DNA of 64,000 nt from Actinomycetota bacterium (GTDB lineage: Bacteria; Actinomycetota; Actinomycetes; Actinomycetales; Microbacteriaceae): contig JAIUOH010000005.1 of the NCBI GenBank assembly GCA_020161315.1, positions 1-64,000 on the forward strand, given 5' to 3'. Within the stretch, counting starts at the first letter, position 1, and each line of letters opens with the position of its first letter. The notes beneath the pieces were generated by a model. The model had not been told where the DNA came from and did not search any database. It saw only the letters and a list, made by a program, of their open reading frames with translations. Made by a program: the position numbers and the translations under genes. Shown one piece after another: positions 44,803-53,770 of the stretch.

Positions 44803-45482
44803 CCGAGATTCGCCCGCGCCCGCAGAACAAGACGCAGTTCGTATACGACTTCGTCATGGAGGGCATCGTTGACGGCAGGTTTGCCGGGGGTTCGTCGCTC
44901 AGCATCGCGGCAATCGCCGAGGAGACCGGTGTCAGCCTGATTCCGACGCGCGAGGCACTGCGTCGCCTCGAGAGCGAGGGGCTCGTCGAGTTTCTGTTTC
45001 ACCGGGGCGTGCGCGTCTCACAGCTGACGCTCGAGAAGTATCGCGAGATCATGCAGACCGAGGCCGTGCTTGAGGGCCTGGCTGTTGGGCTTGCCGCTCC
45101 CCTGCTTCGCCGAGAAGACCTGCAACGCGCCCGAGAGGTGAACTCGCGCATGGATCAGGCCATCGAGGCCGCCGACTTTCACGCATACAATCGCGGCAGC
45201 CTTGAGTTTCACGGCATTCTGCGCGCACCATGCCCTAACACGCACCTGCGAGAGATGCTCGATCGCGGGCAGCAACGAGTCGCCGCCGTGCGCGCCTCGG
45301 TCGTGGGGTATCGCGGCAGCATCGCAGCGAGGCTCAGCGATGAACACGAACACATGCTGAATCGCCTTGAGGCTGGCGCACCTGCTGAAGAGATTGAGCA
45401 GTTGATGCGCGCGCACCGCGAGGGCACGATCGCCGCAGACAGCGAGGGCTTTCGGCGCACGACCGCGCTCCCGTCGCCCTGA
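44799..45482 (+). CDS. GntR-family transcriptional regulator (FCD type)
   Basis: A 227-aa regulator with an N-terminal winged helix (IAAIAEETGVSLIPTREALR, RLESEGLVEF) and a helical FCD ligand-binding domain (TEAVLEGLAVGLAAPLLRRE). The usual G-x-S-P-V-R-E-A reads S-L-I-P-T-R-E-A here. Likely regulates the operon with the esterase, or a small-molecule pathway. Confidence 0.88.
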   Translation: MTEIRPRPQNKTQFVYDFVMEGIVDGRFAGGSSLSIAAIAEETGVSLIPTREALRRLESEGLVEFLFHRGVRVSQLTLEKYREIMQTEAVLEGLAVGLAAPLLRREDLQRAREVNSRMDQAIEAADFHAYNRGSLEFHGILRAPCPNTHLREMLDRGQQRVAAVRASVVGYRGSIAARLSDEHEHMLNRLEAGAPAEEIEQLMRAHREGTIAADSEGFRRTTALPSP

Positions 45483-45497
45483 GCCCTCCGCTCATCG

Positions 45498-45540
45498 GGC
45501 CTGTCGAGACGCGTGCACCTTGGTCTCGACAAGGTCGACC
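45498..45540. repeat. interspersed GTCGAGAC-type palindromic repeat
   Basis: GGCCTGTCGAGAC and GGTCTCGACAAGGTCGACC form an imperfect palindrome between two convergent genes. The same motif family is seen inside the ABC ATPase at 59918-60005, suggesting a genome-wide repeat. Confidence 0.65.
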
Positions 45541-45554
45541 TGCGGTCGCAGGTA

Positions 45555-46817
45555 CTACCCGCCCGTCAGGGTGAGCCAGATCAACAGCACGTTGAGCGCC
45601 ACGATGAGGGCGGTGACGATGACTGCCGCGATCCTCATCGCAATACCGTTGACGTGCGTCCCCATGACTGAGCGCTTGCTCGTCAACCAAATCAGCGGAA
45701 TCAGCGCAAAGGGAATGCCGAACGAGAGCACCACCTGGCTAAGCACAAGCGCCCAGGTTGGGTTTGCGCCGACGCCAAGCACGATGAGCGCTGGAATCAG
45801 CGTGACGAGTCGGCGTAGCAGCAGCGGAATGCGCATCTTGAGCAGGCCACCCATGATGTCGGCACCCGCATAAGCGCCAACCGATGTCGAGGCGAGGCCA
45901 GAGGCAAGCAGTCCGATGCCGAAGATGATGCCGATAGCGGGGCCAAGGTGCAGGCTGATCGCAGCCGCGGCACCCTCGATCGTGTCGGTGCCCTCGACGC
46001 CCGCGAGTGAAGAAGCGGCGAGCAGCAACATCGAGATGTTCACCCCTCCGGCAAGCAGCAGGGCGAGCAGCACGTCGATCCTCGTCGCTTTGAGCAATCG
46101 CTGTAGTCGCTGCGGACTGTGCGAAACCCCGTGCCTGTCGCGAGCGAGCGACGAGTGCAGGTAGATCGCGTGGGGCATAACCGTTGCTCCGAGCATGCTC
46201 GCTGCAAGCAGCACCGTCTCGGTGCCCTCGAAGCGCGGCACAAGGCCCGACGCGACGCCACCCCAATCGAGCGGACTGACGAAGAGCCCCGCCACGAAAC
46301 CGACGGTGATGATTGCGAGCAACGAGATGATGACGCTCTCGAAGATGCGCTGCCCCTTGCGCTGCACCGCGAGCAACGCCATCGACACGGTGCCCACGAT
46401 GATGCCACCGAGCAGCAGTGGCAGATCGAAAAGGATCGCCAGTGCAATTGCCCCGCCAACCACCTCGGCGATATCGGTCGCGATGGCCACAAGCTCAGCT
46501 TGTGCCCAATAGAGCAACCGTGAGGCGCGAGGCATGCGCTCGCCAAGCATTTCAGCGAGACTCTTTCCCGTTACCAGCCCAAGCTTCGCCGAGAGGTACT
46601 GCACAATGACCGCCATCGCGTTGGCGAGCACGAGCACCCAGACGAGCAGGTAGCCGTACTTGGCGCCGGCCGAAAGGTTCGCGGCGACGTTTCCGGGGTC
46701 GACGTAGGCGATCGCCGCAACGAAGGCGGGGCCGAGCAGCCGCAGCAAACCCCGCTCGGGTTTTGCGGGTGTGGCACCAGGTTCGGGCTGAACACCGAAT
46801 GCTCGCTTTTCGCGCAA
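45555..46817 (-). CDS. mntH: Nramp-family divalent metal (Mn2+) transporter MntH
   Basis: A 420-aa transporter with 11 predicted membrane segments; metal-site motif DPGNVAAN in TM1 and the TM6 motif MPHAIYLHSSL (M-P-H) are present. Proton-coupled manganese/iron importer. A TTG at 46817 is preferred because AGGAGG stands seven bases upstream; an ATG further up would put this site inside the gene. Confidence 0.93.
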   Translation of the reverse strand: MREKRAFGVQPEPGATPAKPERGLLRLLGPAFVAAIAYVDPGNVAANLSAGAKYGYLLVWVLVLANAMAVIVQYLSAKLGLVTGKSLAEMLGERMPRASRLLYWAQAELVAIATDIAEVVGGAIALAILFDLPLLLGGIIVGTVSMALLAVQRKGQRIFESVIISLLAIITVGFVAGLFVSPLDWGGVASGLVPRFEGTETVLLAASMLGATVMPHAIYLHSSLARDRHGVSHSPQRLQRLLKATRIDVLLALLLAGGVNISMLLLAASSLAGVEGTDTIEGAAAAISLHLGPAIGIIFGIGLLASGLASTSVGAYAGADIMGGLLKMRIPLLLRRLVTLIPALIVLGVGANPTWALVLSQVVLSFGIPFALIPLIWLTSKRSVMGTHVNGIAMRIAAVIVTALIVALNVLLIWLTLTGG

Positions 46818-46884
46818 AGTCACACCTCCTGGCTGCATCCGCCGGAAGTGGCGGTGCAGCCAGGCTAGCATGATTACGTAGTGA

Positions 46885-46924
46885 CCAAAAGTTGAACTAC
46901 GTCTAGACGTAGTTCAACTTTTGG
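46885..46924. promoter_or_regulatory. 40-base perfect palindrome upstream of mntH
   Basis: CCAAAAGTTGAACTACGTCT followed by its exact reverse complement, no spacer. It sits 68 bases before the mntH TTG and four bases after the end of the next minus-strand gene. It could be the operator of a metal regulator (DtxR/MntR type) covering the mntH -35 region, or a terminator of the gene before it. Confidence 0.6.
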
Positions 46925-46928
46925 GGCC

Positions 46929-47801
46929 TCAGCGTCGCGGGTGCAGCGCCAAGCTCCCTGCAGAAATCTCGACACTGATCGTGTTGGCGGTCACACCGTT
47001 GTCTGTTCGCAAAGAGTTCTCGAGGTCGCCGGCAGAGACGTCAGAGGTCACCGCATACACCTCGTCGGGAAGCGTGAGTTCTGCACTGCCTGCGCTCACC
47101 TCGACGTCGATGCGCTCAGGTGCGGCACCATCGAAATCGCCCCAGAGGTCGCCCGCAGATACCGAAAGGCTCGCGGTGCGCACACCGCTCAGGTTGAGCG
47201 TTGCCCCACCCGCCGAAACATCGGCGCTGAGGCTGCGAACCTCGCCGGTAACACGCGCGTCACCCGCGCCCACTTCGAGGCTGAGCTCGCCGAACCGGCC
47301 GTCGACCTGTAGCTGCCCCGCACCAAGACCCAGCTCGGCGTCGAGCGGTGTGGCTCGCTCGCAAGCGCTCTGAGGAACTGCAAGCGACACATTCTGCATT
47401 CGGTACTGGCCGAGACCAAACAGCGACAGGCCAAAACCCCGATCCACCGGCTCAACTCTGAGCGTGTCGCCGTGCCGCACCATTCGCCACTCGCGCGAAC
47501 CGCCACTCGTGAGCAGCGCGAACGTGTCTTGGCCTGTCGAAGATTCGTCATCACCGAGAGCACCTGCACTGTCGCAGCTGATCACGAACTTCGCCGCCGA
47601 GGCATCGACCTCGATTCGCGTCACGCCCGCCGCATCCTCGAAAAGCCGCTGCGACTTTTCTTTGCCATCGTCGGTTGCGGCAAATACCCCGGCCATTGCG
47701 GCGGTGCTCACCGTGCCAAGCAGCAGCACGCCACCCAGCACACCCGCAGTGATGGCCACCCAGTTCTGCTTCTTGGGTAAACCCGAATTGTTCTCAGTCA
47801 T
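46929..47801 (-). CDS. membrane-anchored DUF4097-like beta-solenoid protein
   Basis: A 290-aa protein with one N-terminal membrane segment (about 19-42) and an outer domain of repeated short strands: VEVSAGSAELTLP, TSDVSAGDLENSL, VEISAGSLALHP, in a repeating V-S-A-G-x-L pattern of roughly 20 residues. This is the DUF4097 adhesin/cell-envelope repeat type. Transcribed behind a LuxR regulator and kinase, with which it probably forms an envelope-stress unit. Confidence 0.82.
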   Translation of the reverse strand: MTENNSGLPKKQNWVAITAGVLGGVLLLGTVSTAAMAGVFAATDDGKEKSQRLFEDAAGVTRIEVDASAAKFVISCDSAGALGDDESSTGQDTFALLTSGGSREWRMVRHGDTLRVEPVDRGFGLSLFGLGQYRMQNVSLAVPQSACERATPLDAELGLGAGQLQVDGRFGELSLEVGAGDARVTGEVRSLSADVSAGGATLNLSGVRTASLSVSAGDLWGDFDGAAPERIDVEVSAGSAELTLPDEVYAVTSDVSAGDLENSLRTDNGVTANTISVEISAGSLALHPRR

Positions 47802-47821
47802 CGTTACGCTCCTCGCGTCGT

Positions 47822-48481
47822 TCAAAGTCCGTGTCCGTTGTTCTCAATATGGGCAAGCGCAGCGAGCACGCGGCGATTGCCGCGTTCGTCTGCCTCAAGC
47901 CCGAGCTTCTGAAAAATCGCCGTGATGTGTTTCTCGATGCTTGCTTCCGAAAGAAACAGCACCCCCGCGATCGCCTGATTCGACTTGCCCTCCGCGAGCA
48001 GGGCGAGCACCTGTCGCTCCCGATCAGTCAGCCTCGCCATTGTTGAACTTCTGGCCTGCCTGCTCAACAGTTGCGCTACCACTTCAGGGTCAAGCACCGT
48101 CGCGCCCCGGGCGATCCTCGCCACTGAATCTAGAAACTCGGCAACGTCGGCGACACGGTCTTTTAGCAGGTAGCCGAGGGCCCCACCCTGCGCAGCGATC
48201 AGCTCGCTTGCGTAGCGCTCCTCGACGTACTGCGAGAGCACAAGCAATGGCAGCTCGGGTCGAGCGGCGCGCAATCGAAGCGCGGCCCGTATGCCCTCGT
48301 CAGTGAACGTCGGCGGCAGACGCACGTCGAGAATGCACAGGTCTGGCAATGATTCAGCGATGCACTCATCGAGCCCATCAGTGTCGGGGAGCGCTGCCAC
48401 CACATCGTGCCCCGCGTCTTCGAGAAGGCGAACAATGCCCTCGCGCAGCAGCACGGAGTCTTCACAGATCAGGATGCGCAT
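47822..48481 (-). CDS. NarL/LuxR-family response regulator
   Basis: A 219-aa regulator: CEDSVLLREG at the acidic pocket, Asp52 in CILDVRLPP, and LuxR helix-turn-helix (LTDRERQVLALLAEGKSNQA ... SEASIEKHITAIFQKLGL). Overlaps the kinase gene by 13 bases. Confidence 0.93.
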   Translation of the reverse strand: MRILICEDSVLLREGIVRLLEDAGHDVVAALPDTDGLDECIAESLPDLCILDVRLPPTFTDEGIRAALRLRAARPELPLLVLSQYVEERYASELIAAQGGALGYLLKDRVADVAEFLDSVARIARGATVLDPEVVAQLLSRQARSSTMARLTDRERQVLALLAEGKSNQAIAGVLFLSEASIEKHITAIFQKLGLEADERGNRRVLAALAHIENNGHGL

Positions 48482-49809
48482 GGCACGCTCACCTCCAGTG
48501 CAGCCGGCCCGCCGAGCGGGCTATCGAGTTTCAGCTGCCCGCCGGCGGCAAGCACGCGGTTCGAAATGCCGTCAAGGCCCCCACCGGGCTGCACGGTTGC
48601 TCCACCAATGCCGTTGTCTTCAACCCTGGCCCAGAGCAGCGCCTGCGGGGTGCCCGCGTCGCGAAGCCTGACCGTGACACGGCACTCCGCTGCCCGCGAG
48701 TGTTTCGCCGCGTTCGTGAGCGCCTCGGCGATCGAGAAGTAGACAGCAGCCTCCGCGTCGCGAAAGACTCCCTGGCTTTGCCTTAGACTCACCGCACCGT
48801 CCATGCGCACGTCGAACAGCACAGGGATGTGGCTGCGACCGGCAAGCGCTGAAAGGGCTGCGTCGAGGCCACGGTCGTCGAGCACTGAGGCGTGAATTCC
48901 GCGAGCCAACTGACGGAGCTCGGTAATCGCTGCCTTCGTCGAGGTGTGCGCCTCTACGATCAGTGCTTTGGCGGCGGCCGGATCCTCGTCGATCTTCTGG
49001 TTCGCGAGGCCCAACGTCATGCCGATCGACACGAGCCGCGGCTGCACGCCGTCGTGCAGGTCACGTTCGATACGTGTGCGTTCGACGTCTGCGGCGCGCA
49101 CTGCCCCCTCGCGCTGCGCGCTCTTCATGCGCGCCTCGGCTGCGAGCGCACTGCGACTCGAGAAACTCAGCAGCGCTCGAGCGATCACTGCGTGGAGGGC
49201 CGCCAGGCCAACTATCGCAGCAAAGGACAGAATAGCCACAAGCAGGGACCAAAGCGGCGAGGTGAGCCCTTCGAACAGGCCGAGGCCATCGAAGTCGGGC
49301 CCGAACAGTCGCATCGAGCCAAGCAGCCCGGCGATCTGTTCGCCACCGCTCATAATGGCGAGATTCCATGCTGCGGTGGCCGCGAGTCGAATAACCATCA
49401 ACCCAAAGAACGAGCCGATCCCGAAGCTCAGCAGCGCGAGCCACATGCGACCATCGATGCTCTGCCTTGCAATCGCCCGCGCCCAGCCGCCGAACCCCGG
49501 CTGCACCCGGCTGCGCAGTCGCAGTGGAGCAACATCGAGGCCGTACAGTCCCCTCGCGCGCTCAAGCTCGAACCAACCCACGCCAAAGAGCATGTAGACG
49601 ACCGCGACCAGCACCAACAGGCCGAAACCCGCCAACAGCACCAGGGGAACGCCCGTCGCAATCATGGTGACCAGCACGATCGAGAACACGAGGCCGAAGA
49701 CTCCGAGCATCGCGAGGTGAGGAACTGTCAGCAGGATACTGCCGAAGCTGATTCTTGGCCGTGCGGCCCCGATGTTCGCGCCCAATGGGGGTGCGGTATT
49801 TGCTGTCAT
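48469..49809 (-). CDS. NarL-type sensor histidine kinase
   Basis: A 446-aa kinase with an N-terminal DUF4153/sensor-like membrane region of four or more segments (about 25-215), HisKA_3 box (ERTRIERDLHDGVQPRLVSI, His near 254), and ATPase domain (EALTNAAKHS, VEDNGIGG). Partner of the following LuxR regulator. Confidence 0.92.
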   Translation of the reverse strand: MTANTAPPLGANIGAARPRISFGSILLTVPHLAMLGVFGLVFSIVLVTMIATGVPLVLLAGFGLLVLVAVVYMLFGVGWFELERARGLYGLDVAPLRLRSRVQPGFGGWARAIARQSIDGRMWLALLSFGIGSFFGLMVIRLAATAAWNLAIMSGGEQIAGLLGSMRLFGPDFDGLGLFEGLTSPLWSLLVAILSFAAIVGLAALHAVIARALLSFSSRSALAAEARMKSAQREGAVRAADVERTRIERDLHDGVQPRLVSIGMTLGLANQKIDEDPAAAKALIVEAHTSTKAAITELRQLARGIHASVLDDRGLDAALSALAGRSHIPVLFDVRMDGAVSLRQSQGVFRDAEAAVYFSIAEALTNAAKHSRAAECRVTVRLRDAGTPQALLWARVEDNGIGGATVQPGGGLDGISNRVLAAGGQLKLDSPLGGPAALEVSVPCAS

Positions 49810-49926
49810 GGTTCAACCGTAGGGCGACGCCTGTCTCGCACACACCGAGACAGCCCGAGAGCGCCGTTCGGGTTATCCCGAAATTCCCCGGTGCCGCCAA
49901 GACTGCTGGGTTAAACTCGCTGCACT

Positions 49927-50484
49927 GTGTTCACTTCCGCTTCCGCTTCTCCACTGCCGTCGACCACCAGCCCCAACCGGTGGCTCCGCGCGCGGCAGGC
50001 GGGAGCAGCGATCGCTGCGGTCGGGTTCTTCGGAGCCGTCGCCGCCGCCCCACTCTCGATGTCGAGCGCATTTGGCATAACCCCGTCGCACAGTGCGCAG
50101 TTCGGTGCCGCTACGCAGCGCTTCGCTTCGTCGTATGCTGCCGAGCCTGCGATCGACTTGAGCGTTTCAGAAGCAGAGGATCTCGCCGCAGGCGGCACCC
50201 CTGTTGGCGCACTCTTCACGCTCGAAGACTTCATGTTTCGCGGTGCGATCAACTGGGGTGGCTATAAGTTCACCTACTACAGCCAGCAGGTGCTGCCCGG
50301 CGAGGGGCTCGCGGTGCCAGGGCGGCACGTGAACCCCGCAGGCTATGTTGCCGACGCCGACGGTTTTATTGTGCTCGCGGGCTCTGCCCCGAAGGGCACC
50401 GTTTTCGAGACGCCCTTTGGCTATCAGGGCAAGATCTACGATCGCGGCACGGTGGGCAATCACCTAGACGTCTACATTCGCTAG
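49927..50484 (+). CDS. secreted protein with a C-terminal beta-rich domain
   Basis: A 185-aa protein, GTG start, with a signal peptide (AAIAAVGFFGAVAAAPLSMS) and a C-terminal domain (INWGGYKFTYYSQQVLPGEG, PGRHVNPAGYVADADGFIVL, GTVFETPFGYQGKIYDRGTV) of the kind found in firmicute and actinobacterial exported cell-wall proteins. Lacks the paired catalytic Asp residues I would need to call a 3D lytic domain. Function unknown. Confidence 0.8.
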   Translation: MFTSASASPLPSTTSPNRWLRARQAGAAIAAVGFFGAVAAAPLSMSSAFGITPSHSAQFGAATQRFASSYAAEPAIDLSVSEAEDLAAGGTPVGALFTLEDFMFRGAINWGGYKFTYYSQQVLPGEGLAVPGRHVNPAGYVADADGFIVLAGSAPKGTVFETPFGYQGKIYDRGTVGNHLDVYIR

Positions 50485-50722
50485 CATGGGGCGCCGGCGC
50501 GCCGCACGCTCACTCATATCCCTGCCGTGCCTTATCTTCCCGATCCCTACCCCACGTTTTTTCCCCTTAACCTCCTCGTGTTGCTCTCAAATGTGACACC
50601 CCACGCGCTCCGGTGGCTCTTTTGTGGGCACACGGCGCAGGTTCACGCCCGAGGCCGAATTCGCAGAATCGCCGCGTAACCAGATAGAGTGGTCGTTGCG
50701 CTTCGGCTCAGGTCTGGCGCAT
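50485..50722. other. intergenic region upstream of tRNA-Pro
   Basis: Nothing coding seen between the secreted protein gene and the tRNA. The tRNA promoter should lie near 50,670-50,720; TTGCGC at 50,696 and ATAGAG at 50,684 do not give a clean pair. Confidence 0.4.
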
Positions 50723-50796
50723 CGGGATGTGGCGCAGCTTGGTAGCGCACGTCGTTCGGGACGACGGGGTCGCAGGTTCAAATCCTGTCATCCCGA
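50723..50796 (+). tRNA. tRNA-Pro (CGG)
   Basis: Acceptor stem CGGGATG / CATCCCG, D-arm with GGCGCAGC...GGTAGCGC, anticodon stem CGTCG / CGACG with loop TTCGGGA (anticodon CGG), T-arm GCAGG-TTCAAAT-CCTGT and discriminator A. CCA is not encoded. A short hairpin (CCCCGG/CCGGGG) at 50,806-50,842 may end transcription. Confidence 0.95.
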
Positions 50797-50824
50797 CAGA
50801 ACGCCCCGGAGCATCGTTGAAAAA

Positions 50825-51481
50825 TCAACGGAGTTCCGGGGCTTCTTTGGTTTCGGCGAAGCCCCGCAACAGCAACCATGCCCCTACGCTGAACTCCCAG
50901 AGCGCAATTGGCAACGCGGCAAGACCCGCAAGCGGCGACACCTGATCGTTCACGCCGAAGAGCGTGCCGACCGCAGAACACAGCAATAGCGGAGCGCCAA
51001 TAAGCCCAACAATTGGAATGATGCGTGGCACCAACCGCGAGCGCAACAGCAGTGTGCCAAATAGCAGCGCATTCACCGCAGGCAACAACCCCGGACCCAC
51101 CAGAAACGCCCAGTCGTGCAGCGCGACGAGCGCCACGTCGACAGCCCGGGCCCCTTCTAAGTGGTGGGTGCCACGCAAGGTTCCAAGCGACAGCAGTGCA
51201 ATGACTCCGAGCAACACGGCGACCGCTTCAACGGTGCGCGACACCACGAAGCCCAGCGCAAGCACGGGGTTGTGACGCCGCCCCACAGCATAGAACGCCA
51301 CGGCGGTGCCAAGACACGCTGCTGCCAGTACGAGTTCGAGCAGCACCGCCCAGTAGAGCTCTGCCCCGACGCCTGCTCCGTCCAGAAACGAGCGCTTCAA
51401 CACAAGAGCCGGTATCGAGGTCACAAAGGTCAGCAAGTAAAGCCCGCCGACGATCGCGGCTATTTTGCGTCGTGAATTCAT
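50825..51481 (-). CDS. DUF4386-family membrane protein
   Basis: A 218-aa protein with about six membrane segments; IAAIVGGLYLLTFVTSIPAL at the start and HDWAFLVGPGLLPAVNALLF in the middle are the DUF4386 pattern. Divergent from a TetR regulator that likely controls it. Function unknown. Confidence 0.88.
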   Translation of the reverse strand: MNSRRKIAAIVGGLYLLTFVTSIPALVLKRSFLDGAGVGAELYWAVLLELVLAAACLGTAVAFYAVGRRHNPVLALGFVVSRTVEAVAVLLGVIALLSLGTLRGTHHLEGARAVDVALVALHDWAFLVGPGLLPAVNALLFGTLLLRSRLVPRIIPIVGLIGAPLLLCSAVGTLFGVNDQVSPLAGLAALPIALWEFSVGAWLLLRGFAETKEAPELR

Positions 51482-51489
51482 GTTTGCTC

Positions 51490-51545
51490 CCCGAGGTATA
51501 CGCTGTACACCAAGTATGATAGGCGTACCGCGTACACCAAGTCAA
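51490..51545. promoter_or_regulatory. repeated operator-like motif between the DUF4386 and TetR genes
   Basis: GTATACGCTGTACACCAAGT and GCGTACCGCGTACACCAAGT stand as direct repeats about 28 bases apart in the shared promoter region; each has a GTAC-N3-GTAC palindrome core. Probable TetR binding sites. Confidence 0.55.
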
Positions 51546-51554
51546 GGGTCAGTG

Positions 51555-52247
51555 ATGCCGCAGCAAGACACCCCTCCTCGCCGCAGACTCAGCCGTGCCC
51601 TAGTTGCGCGCGAGGCCATCACACTCGCCGACCAAGACGGGCTGGGTGCGCTGAGCATGCGCTCGCTCGCAACCAGACTCGGAGTGGTGCCAATGGCCCT
51701 CTACAAGCACGTCGCCGACAAGAGCGACTTGATCGATCGCATGGTCGACGTGATCGTTGAGAGCTACTCCGAACCCAAACACTCAGCAGGTTGGCGGCAG
51801 AAGGTGCGCGCACGGGCGCTGAGCGCACGCGAAGCGATCCTCGCCCACCCCTGGCTCGGGCAGGCAATTGACACTCGAACCAAACGCAGCGAAACGGTGC
51901 TCGCGCACATGAACGCAGTGGCCGGCGACTTTATTGAGGGCGGCGTTTCCCCCGATCTAACCCACTACGCAATGCACACCCTCGGCAATCGCATTTGGGG
52001 GTACAGCCCAGAAGCATTCGCAGATGTAGACGCACCAACTGCGGCAGACGCGCACACACCAGAGATATATGCGTACATGAGCAATCGGTTTCCCTACGTC
52101 GTCGCTATCGCAATGGATGCGGCCTCACGCAGTCCATCTCACTCGTGCGAACAGCAATCGGAGTTTGAGTTCACGCTTGATCTCATACTTGAGGCTGTCG
52201 AGCGACTTCACCTGGCCAACTGGGTGTCCCGGCCAATCGAGGCCTGA
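51555..52247 (+). CDS. TetR-family transcriptional regulator
   Basis: A 230-aa regulator with N-terminal helix-turn-helix (REAITLADQDGLGALSMRSL, ATRLGVVPMALYKHVADKSD) and a TetR_C-type ligand domain (HTLGNRIWGYSPEAFAD). The ATG at 51555 is chosen; a GTG at 51552 is possible. Divergent from the DUF4386 gene. Confidence 0.9.
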   Translation: MPQQDTPPRRRLSRALVAREAITLADQDGLGALSMRSLATRLGVVPMALYKHVADKSDLIDRMVDVIVESYSEPKHSAGWRQKVRARALSAREAILAHPWLGQAIDTRTKRSETVLAHMNAVAGDFIEGGVSPDLTHYAMHTLGNRIWGYSPEAFADVDAPTAADAHTPEIYAYMSNRFPYVVAIAMDAASRSPSHSCEQQSEFEFTLDLILEAVERLHLANWVSRPIEA

Positions 52248-52419
52248 CCTGCTGGCTGAGTGTTCCCTGAAATACGGCAAAGAATGCACACGTAAACAAC
52301 GAATCGCCTGACGACTTGACGCGTCACACTGACACCCGGCTAGGCTGGATGGGTATCGCGTTCGTTCACCGTGCTCGAATTCGCAGACGCCTAGGCAGCC
52401 TAAAGGAAGAGGGAAACAC

Positions 52420-53691
52420 GTGTCAGCTCGATCCTTTTCGCGCAATAAGCGAGCGCGCTTGCTGGGCGCAACCCTGCTTGCCGCAACAGCCGTCGGCCTG
52501 ATCGGTGCCCCACTGATCACCCCGAGCAATGCGTTTGCGGTCGATGCAAGCCTGCCCACGTGGCAAGACGTTGAGAACGCGAAGCAGAACGAAGCATCGG
52601 CTGCAGCCAAGATCAAAGAGATCGAAGGCTTGCTCGTGCTCGTGGCGCAAGAGGTCGAGACAACACGTCAAGAACGCGACGCCGCGATCGCGGCCCTCAA
52701 GATCGCTGAAGACGACATGCTCAAAGCGCAAGAGCGTCTCGATGAGCTCAATGTGAAGGTCGCCGAAAGCTCAGAAGAGGCCGACACCGCAGCCAAAGAG
52801 GCCGCATCGATCGTCGGCCTGATGTATCGCTCTGGCGGCATCGATCGCAGCACTGAGATGTTTCTCGAAAGCGATGCGACAACCTCAGACCAGTTGCTCG
52901 AGCGCCTCGCTTCAATGTCAAAGGCAACCGAACGCAACTCAAAGATTGCCGACGAGGCGACACGGGCGAAGAACGATGCCCAGTCGCTTGGCGCGCAGGC
53001 TGATGTGGTTTCGAAGGAGCGCGAGCGGCTCGAGCAAGAGGCTCAGACCCGCCAGCAGAAGGCTGCCGAGCTTGCGACTGCCGCCGCAAACAAGCAGGCC
53101 GAGCAAGAGAAGCAAAAAGCCACACTCGATATGCAGCTCGCAGCACTCAAAGACACCACGACTCAAACGGTCGCCGGCTACCAGGAGCGCCTGAACCAAG
53201 AGGCTGCCGAAGAAGCAGAGCGCCGCAGGATTGAAGAAGAGAACCGCAACAACGGCGGTGGCGGCGGAACCGGCGGCGGCGGAACCCCCGGTGGCTCTGG
53301 CTCTGGCTGGGGCATGCCGATTACGAGCTACTGGGTCTCAGAGGAGTTCGGCGGTAGCCGCAGCCACGGTGGCACCGACTTCGCCGCAAGCATGTGGACC
53401 CCGATCTACGCTGCAGCGGCTGGCCAAGTGATCGCTTGCTACGAGTTCAGCAACTACGGCAATACCGTCGACATTTTGCACTCCGATGGCTCGCGCACGC
53501 GCTACGCGCACCAGCCTTACGGCGGTCTTACGGTGAACTGTGGCGACTGGGTTTCGCAGGGGCAGAGGATCGGCAGCGTCGGCAGCACGGGTTGGTCTAC
53601 CGGCCCACACCTGCACTTCGAGACCTGGCCTACTCTGGGCTACCGCGTGAACCCTCGTTACTTCATGGCCGACCGCGGAGTGTGGTTCTAG
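52420..53691 (+). CDS. M23-family peptidase with coiled-coil (NlpC/EnvC-like)
   Basis: A 423-aa exported protein, GTG start: signal peptide (LLGATLLAATAVGLIGAPLI), a coiled-coil domain (about 45-275, with SIVGLMYRSGGIDRSTEMFL), a Gly-rich linker (about 282-296) and a C-terminal LytM/M23 domain with zinc ligands HGGTDFA (H, D) and HLHFE. Cuts peptidoglycan peptide bridges, probably at division. Confidence 0.92.
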   Translation: MSARSFSRNKRARLLGATLLAATAVGLIGAPLITPSNAFAVDASLPTWQDVENAKQNEASAAAKIKEIEGLLVLVAQEVETTRQERDAAIAALKIAEDDMLKAQERLDELNVKVAESSEEADTAAKEAASIVGLMYRSGGIDRSTEMFLESDATTSDQLLERLASMSKATERNSKIADEATRAKNDAQSLGAQADVVSKERERLEQEAQTRQQKAAELATAAANKQAEQEKQKATLDMQLAALKDTTTQTVAGYQERLNQEAAEEAERRRIEEENRNNGGGGGTGGGGTPGGSGSGWGMPITSYWVSEEFGGSRSHGGTDFAASMWTPIYAAAAGQVIACYEFSNYGNTVDILHSDGSRTRYAHQPYGGLTVNCGDWVSQGQRIGSVGSTGWSTGPHLHFETWPTLGYRVNPRYFMADRGVWF

Positions 53692-53770
53692 GCACACTGC
53701 CTAACACTTAGCAGCATCGGAGTTCAGATCGCCGCGAGGTACCGTCGAGTCCCACTGCTACGGTGAGAGC

